A DNA stretch of 64,000 nt from Symsagittifera roscoffensis (lineage: Eukaryota; Xenacoelomorpha; Acoela; Convolutidae), in the NCBI RefSeq assembly GCF_963678635.1, contig NC_087069.1, positions 49,433,892 through 49,497,891 of the forward strand. Direction: 5' to 3'. Position 1 is the first letter of the stretch. Each line of letters starts with the position of its first letter. Below are positions 30,861 through 43,528 of the stretch, in pieces. A model generated the notes under the pieces. That model saw only the letters and a program-made list of their open reading frames with translations, ran no database searches and was not told where the DNA came from. A program made the position numbers and the translations under genes.

Positions 30861-31523
30861 GAAAAAATCATTTGCTTAAAAAATAAATCACAAAACATGG
30901 CGACTTTCTTGAAAATGGAAAAATGGACAAAAATCTGAGTTTTTCTAAAAAAAAAAACTAGTGCAAAGTACATGAATTTAACAACTTAAGTAATCAGCAC
31001 ATATGCAAAGAATTTCGATTAGGTGACCGCTCGACTGGTATAAAACTCGAGTAGCATAAAAGTTTTAAAACATGATAATGTATCCACTAGCATTAATTTG
31101 ACGCCTTTGTTTCTCAAAAATACAAAACAACAACCATAGTCTGTTCAAATTGAAACAAATTTGAATTTCTGTAGAAAAAAATTTGAGCCAATTAGAAATT
31201 AAGGAATCAAGTAGCAACTCAAATTGATCAACTTAACAATCATACGTCCACCCTCTAACATCCGAACCCCCCACCCAACAAGTTCCCCTCAATCATCCTA
31301 CCCAACCCAACAAATCCCTCACGAGAAAGTGGTGGGGGATTGTTAAATAGATCGAGTTTGAATGCTTGGGGGGGGGGGGGGGGGGGGAAGATGTTAACTT
31401 GGTCAAATTTATTTAGTGATGTTGTTCGAAATACATAATTTATACAGAAATAATTTTCAAAATTACAACTTGGCTGAGGGGTATATTCAAGGGTATATTC
31501 AAGCGAGGAGGGAGGGGTTATTT
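30861..31523. other. Unassigned AT-rich sequence with G runs
   Basis: Contains long G homopolymers near 31370-31387. No gene seen. Confidence 0.4.
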
Positions 31524-31723
31524 NNNNNNNNNNNNNNNNNNNNNNNNNNNNNNNNNNNNNNNNNNNNNNNNNNNNNNNNNNNNNNNNNNNNNNNNNNNNN
31601 NNNNNNNNNNNNNNNNNNNNNNNNNNNNNNNNNNNNNNNNNNNNNNNNNNNNNNNNNNNNNNNNNNNNNNNNNNNNNNNNNNNNNNNNNNNNNNNNNNNN
31701 NNNNNNNNNNNNNNNNNNNNNNN
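31524..31723. other. Assembly gap (200 N)
   Basis: Exactly 200 unknown bases between a G-rich stretch and GGGAATTATAAG. Length is probably nominal. Confidence 0.98.
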
Positions 31724-31989
31724 AGGGAATTATAAGTGAGGGGGCAAAAGATCTAAATTTTTCTAACGGGCTCATAGTTGCGGTGGATACAGTGAAGGCC
31801 AAACTGTTTTATGCAATAAGTGAAGTTAGGAAAGTATGGTGATGTGTAATGGGAATTGATAAACAAGTGTCTGGTGCTGTCACTGTGTTGCTTTTGATGA
31901 TCAAACGGTGCGTGACGGTTGGAAAACTCGATCCTAAACAGTTTTAGAATTTAGGAGAAGGACCTCACTTTCACTCATACAAAACAGTG

Positions 31990-34249
31990 CTCGTAATTTT
32001 ACTCATGCAGTTCTTCAGTCTGTTTTCCCAGTAGTCAGTATCAACAGGTCAAGAGATTTCCAACAGATGGTTAAAACAAACTTCCTGTTTTTGGGTTGTT
32101 GTCTTGTACAGGTGTTGACATCTTCTTTGTAGATCGCTTACTCGATGTTCTCTCTGTTGGAGGTACAGCTTGTCCTGCGTCATTTCGCTCAGCTGAAGGT
32201 GTTTCAGTGTGACGGCGTTGATTACTTCGAAGGGTTCGAGATGACGTTGGGCGATTAATTAAATAATGAGTTGAGGTGTTGGGTCTTTTTTCTTTTTTGC
32301 TTCATAGGGTACTGCACGGGTAGCGGCCTTGCGAGTAGATAATGGGAATGACTCGGAGGTTAAAGTAGAGTGAGCTAATTGGTGAATTGTAAGTAGACTT
32401 TTAGTGTTGTGGATTTGCTTTTGATTATTTTGAAAATGTCAAGATCGTGCTCAAGCTGGTAATCAGTAATGAGCTAGGAACATCGGGTGCATTACTGGAA
32501 TGATAAGAAAGAATGGGCTAGCGTCTGTTTGGGAAGAGTTGGAAGTGGAATTTCTAACAGAAGTTATTGGTTGAAAAGATGGTTATAAAAATTAAGTGGA
32601 ATTGGCTCGGAATTCAAAAACTCGTCGGGTGTGTCAACTGTGGGGTTATTTGAATTGGAGTTAATGTCAAATGCAGTTTGGATTGAGTCGTCAGAGCTCA
32701 GGTGTGGTGAGTTGAATGAAAAACTGGGGCTAAAAGAAGGAAGAGGAGAAGAGTTGAGCACAAAGATGAATACAAGATATTGTTGTCGTGGAAATTGAAC
32801 GAGTAGAAAAGACAACGCTTGTCGATCAAATCTCTTGGCTCATCGTGGGCTAAAAGGATGACTGTTCTAAGAACGAAAACTTAATGTGTGTGGTTGTTTT
32901 ATGATTAGTTCAAATGTTTCATCCTTATTTTGTGGCTGAAATGCAAAGTGTGATCTGGAGCTTAATTTTATATCGTTATTTTGATACACGCGTTGTGCTA
33001 CAGAGAATGTATATCTATTGTTTTATGAAATTTTTTGTAACGGGTGATGATTTGATAACTTGTGTAAACGTGATGCTGCAAACGTAAATGTGCTGTGAAC
33101 ATGTGTATATGTGATGAGAAAATTCTAAGACTCACGCGAAAATTATTTTTGCTACGCTGGCATGTCTGTTGACTTAGGTGAGTATTGTGCATGTGTTACA
33201 GGTTCCTCTACCTAGTGAGAACCGAAATCCTATAAATCATAAGCATCGCGTGAAAGATAGTCAATCATTCTAATATGTAGTGTGGTCATCCCAGAAAATA
33301 AAGGATTTCAAATTTATGCGTGAAAAGTTGAAGAAATTAATTGGTGAAATGTCTTGTGCGCGGTTATTTTCTCCATTTAGGTAACTTCAATCTTTAATGT
33401 CCGTAAAATATCCATTATAATTTTGTCTTTAAATATCGGAGAAGCCGTCTTATTCAGCAAGTTTTCGGAGAATTTATTCAAATTTTTGTCCTTAGATAGT
33501 GTCCGTTTTTGTATGTAGGTCTTGAATTGATGTGTACCGATGTGTTGTTCTATAGCCGAATTGAGTATGTTCCTACAGAATGTAAGCCTATATATGGACT
33601 ATAGGCTGTAGCTCTGACGCTTTTGGTTGAAAATTTCATTAAATTGGGGTATGTGACATTAAATTGGGGTATGGTGTTAAAAGTATCATTTATTTTCGTT
33701 TGGATTAATTTGTACGACATTGTGGCTATACATGAGACAGTTGTATGAAAAAAATGATGTTCCTCGTGATAGTGTGTCTACAAAATATACTTTAGTTTCA
33801 TAAAACATGGCTATCCTTTCTAGCAAGTTCTGTCTTCAAATAAATATAGTGAAGAGAAAATCTTAGTTCATGTGTAATACCAAAGGATGTTTCGTTCGTA
33901 ATCAATAAAATTTGATCAATTTCCTGGTAGAAGGTATCATGCAGTGGGCTTTTTAGAACAGCTAAGGCCAGATAAGGTAATTTTTCGTTCGATCAAGTTC
34001 TCGTAAGTTGTGTAATGTTTCTAGTTCCGAGAGTGATTTTTCTTGAAAAATTCCACTTATAGTGTAGTCAAGTTTCTTGTCAAGATGAACGTCATAGTGA
34101 TATGCGCCAAAATGTTTATTATTCCTAAGTGATATTTCTTGGAGTGGTGTACCAACACGATTTTATGGCAGTAGGTTTCCTGCAAGGTTTCCATTTTTCT
34201 TGTTGTAAATGTGACTGGTTTATAAGGTTTCAGGATCGAACAGAAAGAG
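31990..34249 (-). pseudogene. Decayed minus-strand coding remnants, unidentified, possibly virus-like
   Basis: The minus strand carries short protein-like stretches in changing frames, separated by stops. Near 32230-32060 a helical, Gln/Lys-rich stretch contains LQLSEMTQDKLYLQQREHRV; 32564-32815 is an 83-codon Ser/Pro/Asn-rich piece; further pieces lie near 33300-33420 and 33820-34190, one having alternating Leu/Glu and aromatic residues. The + strand here is T/G-rich with no open frame. No family could be assigned with confidence. A structural or surface protein of a decayed retroelement or Polinton-like element is a guess. Confidence 0.3.
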
Positions 34250-34441
34250 TGTTAAATTATTTTGTACCCCTTCTATGATTTTTATGGATTTTGATTGATC
34301 GTTTTCTAGCAGGATGTAATTGATCAAAATTCACAAAAGGTAATTTATTGAATGCATGCTGTTTGATCAGTTACACCCTGATAGAAAACGATCAAATCCA
34401 AATCCATATAAAACAAACAGGGGTTAGAAAATAATTTAACA
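34250..34441. repeat. Imperfect 80-bp inverted repeat (hairpin)
   Basis: Left arm 34250-34328 (TGTTAAATTATTTTGTACCC ... TGTAATTGATCAAA) is nearly the reverse complement of 34361-34441 (GTTTGATCAGTTACACCCTG ... ATAATTTAACA), with about 32 bases between. It borders the minus-strand remnants. It could be a small fold-back element or an inverted duplication. Confidence 0.75.
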
Positions 34442-37400
34442 AGTTTTGAAACTTATCAGAATTTTGAAACAGAATTAGCATGTAAATATCCATAACCGCT
34501 TTTTCGTTACCAATTGATACCATAAAGATGCTTCGTACACCAAGCAAATTGAGATGTTGGTTTGAACTCTTTGAGAGGAAGAAATGTGTATCTCACAGCT
34601 TGTCCATTCTATATATTCCTAATTTTGCATTTTTTTTTGTTTTCAAAACAGTCAATATCGAAGAGAACTAGATTCATGATGTTAAATAATTTCGATGAAG
34701 ATATCAATTAGAACGACTAACAATCGAACAATGCATTTTTTGTTGAAATAAAAACTTGAATATATAAACAGAAAAGCAACCCATGCACCTGACCAAGAAA
34801 ACGAAAACCAGGAAGTCTAAGTATCACAAAACAAAAGACAAGTCCCTCATGCTTAGTAGACTTCACAGATCCAGCTGCATCATGTATAATGCATAACTCT
34901 GAAAATGATGGACTTTGCAAAGAAGTAGTCTATTGGGAATTTCCGTATCCAATTATGCCAGCGAAAAAAATTTTTGGTCCATTTCTTTCAAATTTATGTT
35001 CGTGTCCAAAAGAAAACAGCTACGAAGAAAGCAGTTTTTTCATTTTTTTGATGAAAAGTCATGCTTTATAAAATCAAAGTTTCTGAGATTTTTATTGACT
35101 TTCTGAACGTTCAATTTCTACAGAGCATTCGTTAATAATGATACAGGTTTCTTCGAATGTTTTTACATAACACAAAAACGAGGGGATAAAATCGACCAGT
35201 TTATCATACTCCCATTTTTTCACTGAAATTTCTGATTGTTTTCTTTTCTACGATACTCTATAAGATCTGAACAATAACTTAACAATTTTGTGTGTCCGTT
35301 ATGCAAATTCCACTCAATTTGAGAATTTTTGTTTCTGTTTCTAAACATTGCAACTTTGTTGATTTTTGAGGTTCCATAATTCCCATTTTGTTCAATCTTC
35401 AAAACCAGGTTTCTGCAAAAATCATGTTCCAATTTTTACTGCTCAGCTCAAAAAAAATAAAAATTGAAGCAAGAAGTTTGAACTTTTGAATTACTTGACT
35501 AGAATAACTTCACTCAACAAAACTATTGTACAATGCAGTTCTTAACAAATACAAAGTCTCCCAAGAGTTCGTTCAAAGTATACTTGACGTAGGCAACTTG
35601 GTGCAAAACTTCGTTCTCCTTTGCAATGAAGAAACGAATCTGAAGGTAGGGTGGCTTGTTCACATTGTACTTCCTTGTTGTGACACACACCTATATCTTT
35701 TTGTATGTTGCTATGTCATACAGCGCATGACAGTTCGCAAGTTTCTGATCCATTGAGCAAATTCAATATTGTTGGGACGGATATCTTTTTTGACCATAAT
35801 TTTGAGAGCAGAGCCAACTGATTAGTAGAAGAGATTTGAAAACAAGGGTAATTGGAAATTCACAGAGATTCAGAGAGATGTATAGTTGACTCACAATACA
35901 TTTCAAATAGGTATTATTACCTTTTATGTTATAGTGACTATGTGATGATCCAAAAATGGTCATTGCGTAATCCTAGAACTACTATATGAGCAATTCATTG
36001 TAGATATAAATCAATCATCGCTGATGGCATCTGCTATGTGTCAAACAATCCCCGCTTTTAATCGGAATATATTTGAAAATCTCTGCCTCAAAAAAAAATT
36101 TATCTACATTTCATTGTTACTCAAGACGACTGTTTATCTAACCACTCATTATCCGGCTCATTGGACAATTTCAAGATTCACTTAGCAATGATTGGATCAT
36201 CTCTCGATTGATTTTCGTAACGCTTAGATAAATATCGTTTCAATTACCAAATAATTGGCTGTATTTATTTTTTGTACTCATAAAAAAAATAGTCCAATAT
36301 TTTTGCATCAAGAGATGAATTTTCAATCAGTTGAAACGAGCAGTCGAACACAACTTAAAATGCAGACTACCGGAAAAATTTTCCCAAGTGTTGCGAAGAA
36401 ACGCCTGCTGCGAAAATGTTCGAAAGATTTCATCTCAGATCTATTCAGAAGCTTGCGTTGACTCAGAAACTTTTCGATCAGCTTCTTTGGAAGTTATTAA
36501 AAAAGTCAAAACCCAAAAAATGAGTCTCAATTTTTAAATTTTTTTGATTGTTTCTTTGATACTTATGAATTTGTAATGGTGATCTTGTCAATTGTTGTAT
36601 TATTAATTGATTATTGTTTATAAATTTCTTGACAACGGTTTTTTTTTCAACGGTTGAGTTCAAGTAGTTTAAGCAAGTGTGCAAAAATGAACTCAGAATT
36701 TTTTTAGAAGATGCAAAAATTATAAAGTTTATGCAATCTTTTTTTGTTGATTTTAAAAGACGTAAATGAAAAAACACGTTTTTTTCTCTTATGCATATGC
36801 GGAAAACGTAAATTTTTTTAAACAAATTAATAAGTTTTTGCGTGGAAAAATTCAATATTGATGACTTCCAGTGCTTTTCACTATCGTAAAACAATGTTTT
36901 CCTGATATTTTCAATCAAGATACATGCAAAACAATTGGAACAAAGAGTCCGGAACCTCGAGAAGAGCTCTTCATTAAATGTTCTTCAATCTGTGACATTG
37001 TCTTCATCGTTCCAAGCTGATTCTCTGTGATGGTAACCTGTAACTGGTGATATTCACTGAAGTCTCTCTGAAGTCTGATATTCACTGAAATGATTTCAAA
37101 TATTGGGAGGATTGGGACATCTATTTGCACCAAGAAAAACCCAGAGACTAACTCGAGCACCTTGATTGTCACCATTTCTGGCACACACTCGACCAAGTAC
37201 ATAAGGTTGTTATACGGAACCGAGAAGGTAAAACTGAGAAAAAAGCTGAAATGAGAAGTGATTGAGTAGAAACAAGAAATTTGACTTCTTTAGAGCCGAG
37301 AGTGGAGTTAGTTGAAGGTAGTTAAGTTGAATATAAATTGATTTTCACTTAAGAGCGAGGGGCACCTTCAACTCAAGCGCGTGTGTTCAATGAATGCTGA

Positions 37401-37489
37401 TATCTAGCTTCAATCTGGAAGGTTGAACATTTATAACTCTTTTGTTCAATTTTAATTTGGAACATGGCTTGGTGTACATCAAAATTCAC
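34442..37489. other. Unassigned sequence upstream of the polymerase remnant
   Basis: Several short ORFs on both strands (for example 34889-35071 + with KEVVYWEFPYPIMPAKKIFG, 36915-37202 -) but no family recognised. It may contain the decayed N-terminal part of the polymerase at 37490-38150. Confidence 0.35.
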
Positions 37490-38155
37490 CCTTTTGTTCA
37501 ATATTCTCCTAAAAAAATAATCTCCAAAAAGTTACTTCAATCAGTGGTTGATGTTAGAAGAGAAGATGAAAAAACTTTTTATCAGAAGTTGTAGGAGAAA
37601 CAGTGAAATTCCTAGGCAACTCCTCCTATGGATGTCAGATCATAGATAGATCCAGACATACAATCACGAAACATCTCAAAGATGGATAAACCGATAACTC
37701 AACCAATGACCACTTTTTAAAAGCGTGAACACAGTTGAAAAGGACTTGTTTGAGGTGCTGTTGAAATCAACGATAGAGCCATGAGAACCCATTCCTGATT
37801 GGTATTTCAGTTTGCAAAGCCGAGAATGTTGGAGCTGTACTACAATTTCTTTGACAAATTCTGTGTTGAAAGAAAATGAAGAGTTGGAGTTGGTCACAGC
37901 ATCAATCTACTTAGCTTTTGCTGAAGAAAACTTATGTGACTACATCCAACTAGATAAGAGAGCTGCTTGGGAAAAAGTGACAGAAAGAGACTTTTTCAAA
38001 GCAGATGCAATACCCAGTTTCTTCCCCCAATCGTGTTGCAGTATTCATAAAAATCATGATAAACTGGAGCGGGGAAGTTTCAAAGAGGAGTGTAGATGTA
38101 CAACAAGTCAGATATATCCAAACATAGCATTGCAGACCCAAAATCTATAACGTAT
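37490..38155 (+). pseudogene. Decayed B-family DNA polymerase (Polinton/Maverick or adintovirus-like)
   Basis: Three pieces in different frames follow the order expected in protein-primed B-family polymerases. A stretch with VDVRREDEKTFYQKL is near 37547-37590. The motif-B sequence KFLGNSSYG starts at 37606 (consensus K-x3-N-S-x-Y-G, the nucleotide-binding helix). A stretch with LELYYNFFDKFCVE is near 37830. From 37875 comes the motif-C neighbourhood, where the catalytic aspartates are gone (LVTASIYLAF), followed by a thumb-like stretch with FFPQSCCSIHKNHDKLERGS and FKEECRCT. Stops and frame changes separate the pieces, so it is dead. Such polymerases replicate Polintons and related DNA viruses. 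Confidence 0.6.
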
Positions 38156-38700
38156 TTTAATAATTACATGGGCTACGTCACAGTAAACCCCTCCCCACTG
38201 CAACCTGATCAGCTCCAACAACCACTACTGCATTCTGTTTTTAAAATTCTCCTATCAGGAAATTTTACAGATCGAGATATTGCTACTTTTTTAGTATATT
38301 TATGTTCTCGAGATTAGATTAGCTTTGTGTTGTAGCTAATGGTCGTGGTGAAAGATTGCTGATACTATTGCTGGTGAAAAAAAGGTATTTGTTTTTTGCA
38401 GAATTGTTGTCATTTGTGTACTTTGGCTCAGTAAATGAGAGTAGTTTTTCAGTCATTGGTCAACATGTTTGATAATCCATTTAGAATTTTTAGGGCTAAA
38501 TGAGGGTATAGTGTTGATTTTGTTGTTGTTGCTGGAAATGGAGTGTTTTTTTTTTGTTGTGTGTTGTTGTGATTCTTGGATGCATAGGTGAAATATTTCG
38601 TTGTGTTGTTGTGGGTGTTTTTTCATTTTTTTCTTCAATAAAATGTTTCTACATCTAAAATGTGACTGTGCTTGAATATCTTGCTGGTCATTTAGTAGTT
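38156..38700. other. Unassigned sequence after the polymerase remnant
   Basis: A short + stretch with FTDRDIATFLVYLCSRD near 38270-38317 may continue the remnant, but I cannot place it. The rest is T/G-rich on the + strand. Confidence 0.3.
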
Positions 38701-38719
38701 CCATTTAAAGTTTCTTGTG

Positions 38720-40300
38720 TATTTATAAATGTTGATTTTGGACTTTTCTTGAAAGTTATATCAATAAATTTGTGTTGTGATTGAATTTTGTGGTATCAGT
38801 TGTTAATGGAGTTACTCCTAAATAATATTTGTTTACTGAGATGGCTGCAACTGCTCCTGCAATTGAGATATCATTTGGTATGTTGAAAAAATAAAAAGTG
38901 AGACCAATCTTGGTCGCCCACATAATTGTTGCATCTGCTAGTATTGTTTTGTTGTCGTTTTGTGGTCTAAAAAATTTTCTTTCCTGTGAAATGAGATCTG
39001 GATTATAATGGAAGTAATCTATTAAGAACCAAGCTAGGAATATTTATAATTCATCTTTAATTATTTGTGATACTTCATTTTCAGTGAGTATTTCACGCAG
39101 GAAATCCATGCAGGCATCTAGGAATTTCTCGGGGAGGAGGGGGTTCAGATTTAAAAACAAGTTTGAAATGTTTGTTTACAGTTTTTTGGTTCTACCAAAT
39201 TGATTTTCTGAGCTCTGTGAAACCAAGATAACGACTCTAATTTGACCCATTAAAAGGGGCCATTAGAAAACTTTAAGGCCGGCCATGCAAAAACGGATAT
39301 TTGAAAATAGTACAAAAATGATCCATTCGGTCGACATGGGGCCGACTCCCTGAGGGGGGGGGGGGTCTGCCCCTCTCTTCCTAAATCCGCTTGTGATTTC
39401 ACGAATTTAATCAACGAGTATTGAAAAAGAAAAAGTTGTCGTCTTACTATAACGTGTCCAGATCTTTGTGGCGAAGATACATAAAAAGACTTGTTTGTCT
39501 CCAGTATTGAAAAGTAAGTATCAATGAAGGAGTAAACATCATTTTTGAAAATTGAATGTGCTCTTTGTGAGTTATGATGATGAATGTTTTCAATGTGTTC
39601 TATGAAAACATTTGAAAAATTTCATTCTATATCACCTTTTTGTATTCGATTCAACGGTTGTTTGAATGTGTTTGGTGGTAAAATTTCAATTGCGAAAATG
39701 CCATAGTTTGATTTATACCTTGTAGATGATGATCAATTTTTAACCTCTGATATTTGACTTGGGAGGTCTTATTTACATGAAATGTTTTTTTTTGGAACAA
39801 GTTACGATTGAGTTGTGACAACCTTGTTTTTTCCTTCTTGATATATCCCTTTTTCGTTGATTAGCGAAGAGACTGAGAGTATCATCATCAAATTTATTGT
39901 CGTATTGAAACTTTTTTTGAGCGGTATTACTGTCAATAAAAAAATTTCAACATGTCTTATAGGTTGATTACAATTATACAACCTTAGTGGTTTGCGAATA
40001 TTTGAGTTTTTTTCAGCTTTGCTTTGATTGAATGATGCTGCTGTGGCTTCCGATCCAAAAAAATTTTTTCGATTGTCTAGTGGCTGATTTTTGACGCTTA
40101 GTAGGTTTCGAAGATTTAGAAGCTTTTGTAGTTTTGTTGAATCAGGTTCCGAAACAGCGTTTCCTGTTCAGGAAAGTTTTGATTTTAATATTTGTTTTTG
40201 TTTTGAAATTATGCGTTTATTTTACTTTGCAGTGTGATTACGAGATCATATCTTGCTTTTTAAATTAAACAGTTATGGAGAAGTTTGTTTGTTTTATTTT
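38720..40300 (-). pseudogene. Decayed minus-strand coding remnants beside the polymerase
   Basis: Broken minus-strand stretches with ordinary protein composition. Near 39090-38850 one includes NDNKTILADATIMWATKIGL; near 39640-39430 one includes KNDVYSFIDTYFSILE; near 39730-39660 one includes NYGIFAIEILPPNTFK; near 40160-40050 there is a Lys/Ser-rich basic stretch. They are convergent with the polymerase remnant, as in compact viral or Polinton gene layouts. No individual protein could be named. Confidence 0.35.
39111..39395 (+). mobile_element. hAT-type MITE copy 4, shortened
   Basis: Starts CAGGCATCTAGGAATTTCTC and ends CCTAAATCCGCTTGTG; the interior matches copy 1 with a central deletion. 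Flanking 8-mers AATCCATG and ATTTCACG agree at five of eight positions, fitting an old insertion. It splits the minus-strand remnant region, so it came later. Confidence 0.65.
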
Positions 40301-42822
40301 TCCAAAATATCTTTTGACATAAGTGTTAGAATGATTGATACTAAATCTAGGTGTCAATTTTATTTTAATTAAAATTTAAATTCTGAAAATATCTTAATTT
40401 TTGTGATTAGACTGGTTGGGGAGAGAGTATATCAATTCGTTAGGTGGATTATATTTTGCTCTCGATACTTTGTATTTACATCTAAGTAAAACCTAATCTT
40501 ACTTAGTTGGGGTTTTGTTTTGAGATCAAGGCTTGGAGAATAGTTAATCAATCCACGAGGTTCAGATATAAATAAAACAGAAATAGATCAATAGATATCG
40601 TTCTAGTTCTTACTAGTTTTAGGGTTTGTATAAGGCTTGTGTCAATCAAGAGGTAGGGTTCAAGTGAAGGATGAGTAACGGAAGCTGTTCACTATTTATC
40701 TTAATTGAAACTGGTAGTCTCTGGAAAAACTTTCAGCTAGTCTTATCTCGATTGTAAGGGTTGGAAAGTGAATCGATGTTTGAGGTTGTTAGACACTAAC
40801 TTTAAAAAGCGGGGAGTAGGAAATAATAGGTTTTAAATAATCCTAGGAAAGCCTTGATGATCGTATACTTTAAAGTACATAAAATTACAGCTTTGAATAA
40901 AAATTTTCCAGTGTCAAGATTAGAATTGAAATCCAAGGATAGCCCTGATCATCTGGTTTGAAAAATACTTTAGATTTGAGTTTGACTAGAATAGTCCTTG
41001 ACAAAATTTTAAAAATTGAACTATTTAAGGAAATGTTAGATTTTAAATTTAAATGAGGTTAATTATTTATTATAGTTCTGTATATTTCAGGTGAACAAAA
41101 ACAATAACAAAAAAATTGAGTCTTTAAGAAGCGTGAGACTTTTTGTATTTTGTAAAATGTTAATTTTCAGTAATTAATTTAACTAATTTTTTGTATTTTT
41201 TATTTATTCAACAAATCTGAAAAACATAAAGTTTTTACACAATTACTGCAGGCTTGAAAGTTTTGAGGTAGTTGGTAAGTTTGTTTTCAACAGGGTGTTT
41301 AAAAATTATTTAATATATATCGTAGTGAGACTTATAGTTTTAAAATGAATCTAACTGCTCTATTTATTGCGATTCAAATTAGTGAGAGAAAGAAAACTGC
41401 ATAAATGGTTTTGCAGAAAAATAATCGTTGTAGTTTGCTTCTTCGTTTCACGATGCAGAGAATCGGTATATTTTTCTTATTTTGACCTGGTGTCAGCCGT
41501 ATAATTCGTTTGAATCGATTAGAATGATTAATCGAAAATAATCTAATTGAACTATCGATTTATCTTTAGGTTGGGCGTTTTTGATTTTATTTGTCTATTT
41601 TTTTCGCCAAATCTGAAGTAGTAGAGGTCTGTTCCAGACTCTTTTGGTCGCACCAGATGAATTAAGCCCGGGTTGGCTTTCGTGTTGAGTAATTTCCGAT
41701 AGGGTACACCGTCTGTTGGTAACGCTATCTTGTTTTTGGGTCGGAAACATTCGTGCAACTTCTTAGTCTAATACCAATCCTAATCTTACTCTTGTATCTC
41801 CTAATCTAGATAAATCTAGCGAGGTGTTATTGCGAGGTTTAAAATCAAGAAGGAGAACTTAGAAAGAGCAACTGTTTGTTAAGTTAATTTTATTCCTCTC
41901 TGGCTGAAACTATAAATAGTTTCAGCCTATGATTTTTTTGAAACTTTCAGTCATGGATCATGATTGATTAGTTCTAAGTACTTTACAGAGGAGCTTGTCA
42001 AGAAGGTAATTGCATATAATAAATACTTGTTTTGAGCTGGTTCCCCTATAGAACGATAAATGTGTAAGTCAAGAACTTGGTAACTCTCATCTTTGATGGC
42101 CATTAACTTCTTAGGTCGAAAAATAGGTATTGTTTTGTTGATAAGGGTGAAAACATTTCTCTTTCAACATCCATTTTCTTGACAAAAAAATCTAATCGGC
42201 CACTTATATTTATTTAAACGGACACACAATGAAGAATTATTTGATAAACACGGACGGTATGACATAATACCTCATATGATGAGAAACACCAAATTAAGAA
42301 AAACCAGTTAACTTCTTCAAAAAAAATGCCCGGGTGAAAGCTAGTCTGCTATTTTAGATGGATGAGGTTATTCCACATCTGTCAAATTGTTCTATACACT
42401 TTGAAATACAACAACTTGATCTGTACACTTTAAATTAGCCAATTTAGAATAAATTGTAATCTCTGGAATATATCATGTAACAACTAAATTTGAGCGTGAT
42501 ATAAGGGGTTTATCTGGATTATTTTTTGTATGTTTATCACTGGAACTATTTGAAGCTTGGAAATCACATTATGATGCATATCAACTTACAATGTTGACGA
42601 CCCAATTACAAGGATTTCTAACAAACGAACCCTTGTTCTTCCAATTGTATAATTTATGAGTGGCGAGCGCATAATTAGGTGATTTGAATGCTGTAAAATG
42701 TGCAAAACAAAAGCAAAATAGGATATGATAAAACAAAATTGCAAAATTTTTCAATTTGTTGGAATTGATTTCTATGTTTTCATTTTCTGTACTGTTTTAA
42801 ATCTTCTGACTTTGAATTTCAG
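40301..42822. other. Unassigned AT-rich sequence
   Basis: No exon with supportable borders. A minus-strand ORF at 41552-41758 (68 codons, with NTKANPGLIHLVRPKESGTD) has protein-like composition but no recognised family. The sequence just before 42822 is likely intron of the gene whose 3' exon follows. Confidence 0.35.
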
Positions 42823-43397
42823 CCCAATGGAAGAGCACTGTGGGGGCCATGCTGACACAAATGTATGCAAAAGAACGCAAAAGACCGGTTATTGCGACTG
42901 TGACTAAAGTGATATGTGAAACTCTGAGTGCTTCTTATCCTGAGAAGTGGTGGTATGTCAGTCTTAAATATACAAGGGGTTCTTGGGCACGACGAGTAAA
43001 GAAAGGAGTAGGAGAGTCGGATTTGTGGATAAATATCGGTAAAACGCATAAATATCGGCCGTTCGATTTCTACGTGTACACTGTACCCATTGCACATCTG
43101 AAAGAGATAGGAGGAAAGTGTTCTGCAGAGAAAGAGAGGAAAGCAAGTGAAATAATAGAGAGTGTGGAAAGGATGTTGAGGCGTGAGGTTAATGAGCTTA
43201 GAAGCAATAGTGTAGCAGATGAAGTGGTGTCTCGTTTGGACAAAGAGGGAATCAATTGGGTGCACATAGACGTATCAACTGAATTTGATCCTTACTTTAG
43301 CGCTACTCCTTCATCAGATGACATCAGTCGTGTCAGCTATTACTCAGACTATTGCGGACTATATTCAATCAGAATCTCGATCTGTCTAACAGCCTAA
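42823..43397 (+). CDS. 3' terminal exon of an unidentified gene (191 codons, intact)
   Basis: An acceptor TTGAATTTCAG ends at 42822, and a frame beginning with two bases of a split codon runs as QWKSTVGAMLTQMYAKERKR to TAA 43395-43397. The residue mix is that of a soluble protein. The first half (VIATVTKVICETLSASYPEK followed by WWYVSLKY, later WINIG and FDFYVYTV) faintly recalls the dynein light chain fold pattern, but this is weak. The second half has a Lys/Glu/Arg-rich helix and an acidic Ser-rich C-terminus. The upstream exon was not found. It is intact amid decayed DNA, which argues for a functioning gene. Function unknown. Confidence 0.6.
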
Positions 43398-43522
43398 CAT
43401 TGAAATACCTATAATCGATTCAGATATTTGTCCTTTAGTGTCTTTACATTTGAATCTACATGACAATCAATCAAATGCACAAATCAAATTAAAAAATTGA
43501 TTAGATATGCTTTCTTCTATGG

Positions 43523-43528
43523 AATAAA
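43523..43528 (+). terminator. Possible polyadenylation signal
   Basis: AATAAA 126 bases after the stop of the exon at 42823-43397, consistent with its 3' end. Confidence 0.45.

Noticed and set aside
42819-43265. 148-codon minus-strand ORF
   Set aside because: Antisense of the exon at 42823-43397, which has splice and polyadenylation support on the + strand.
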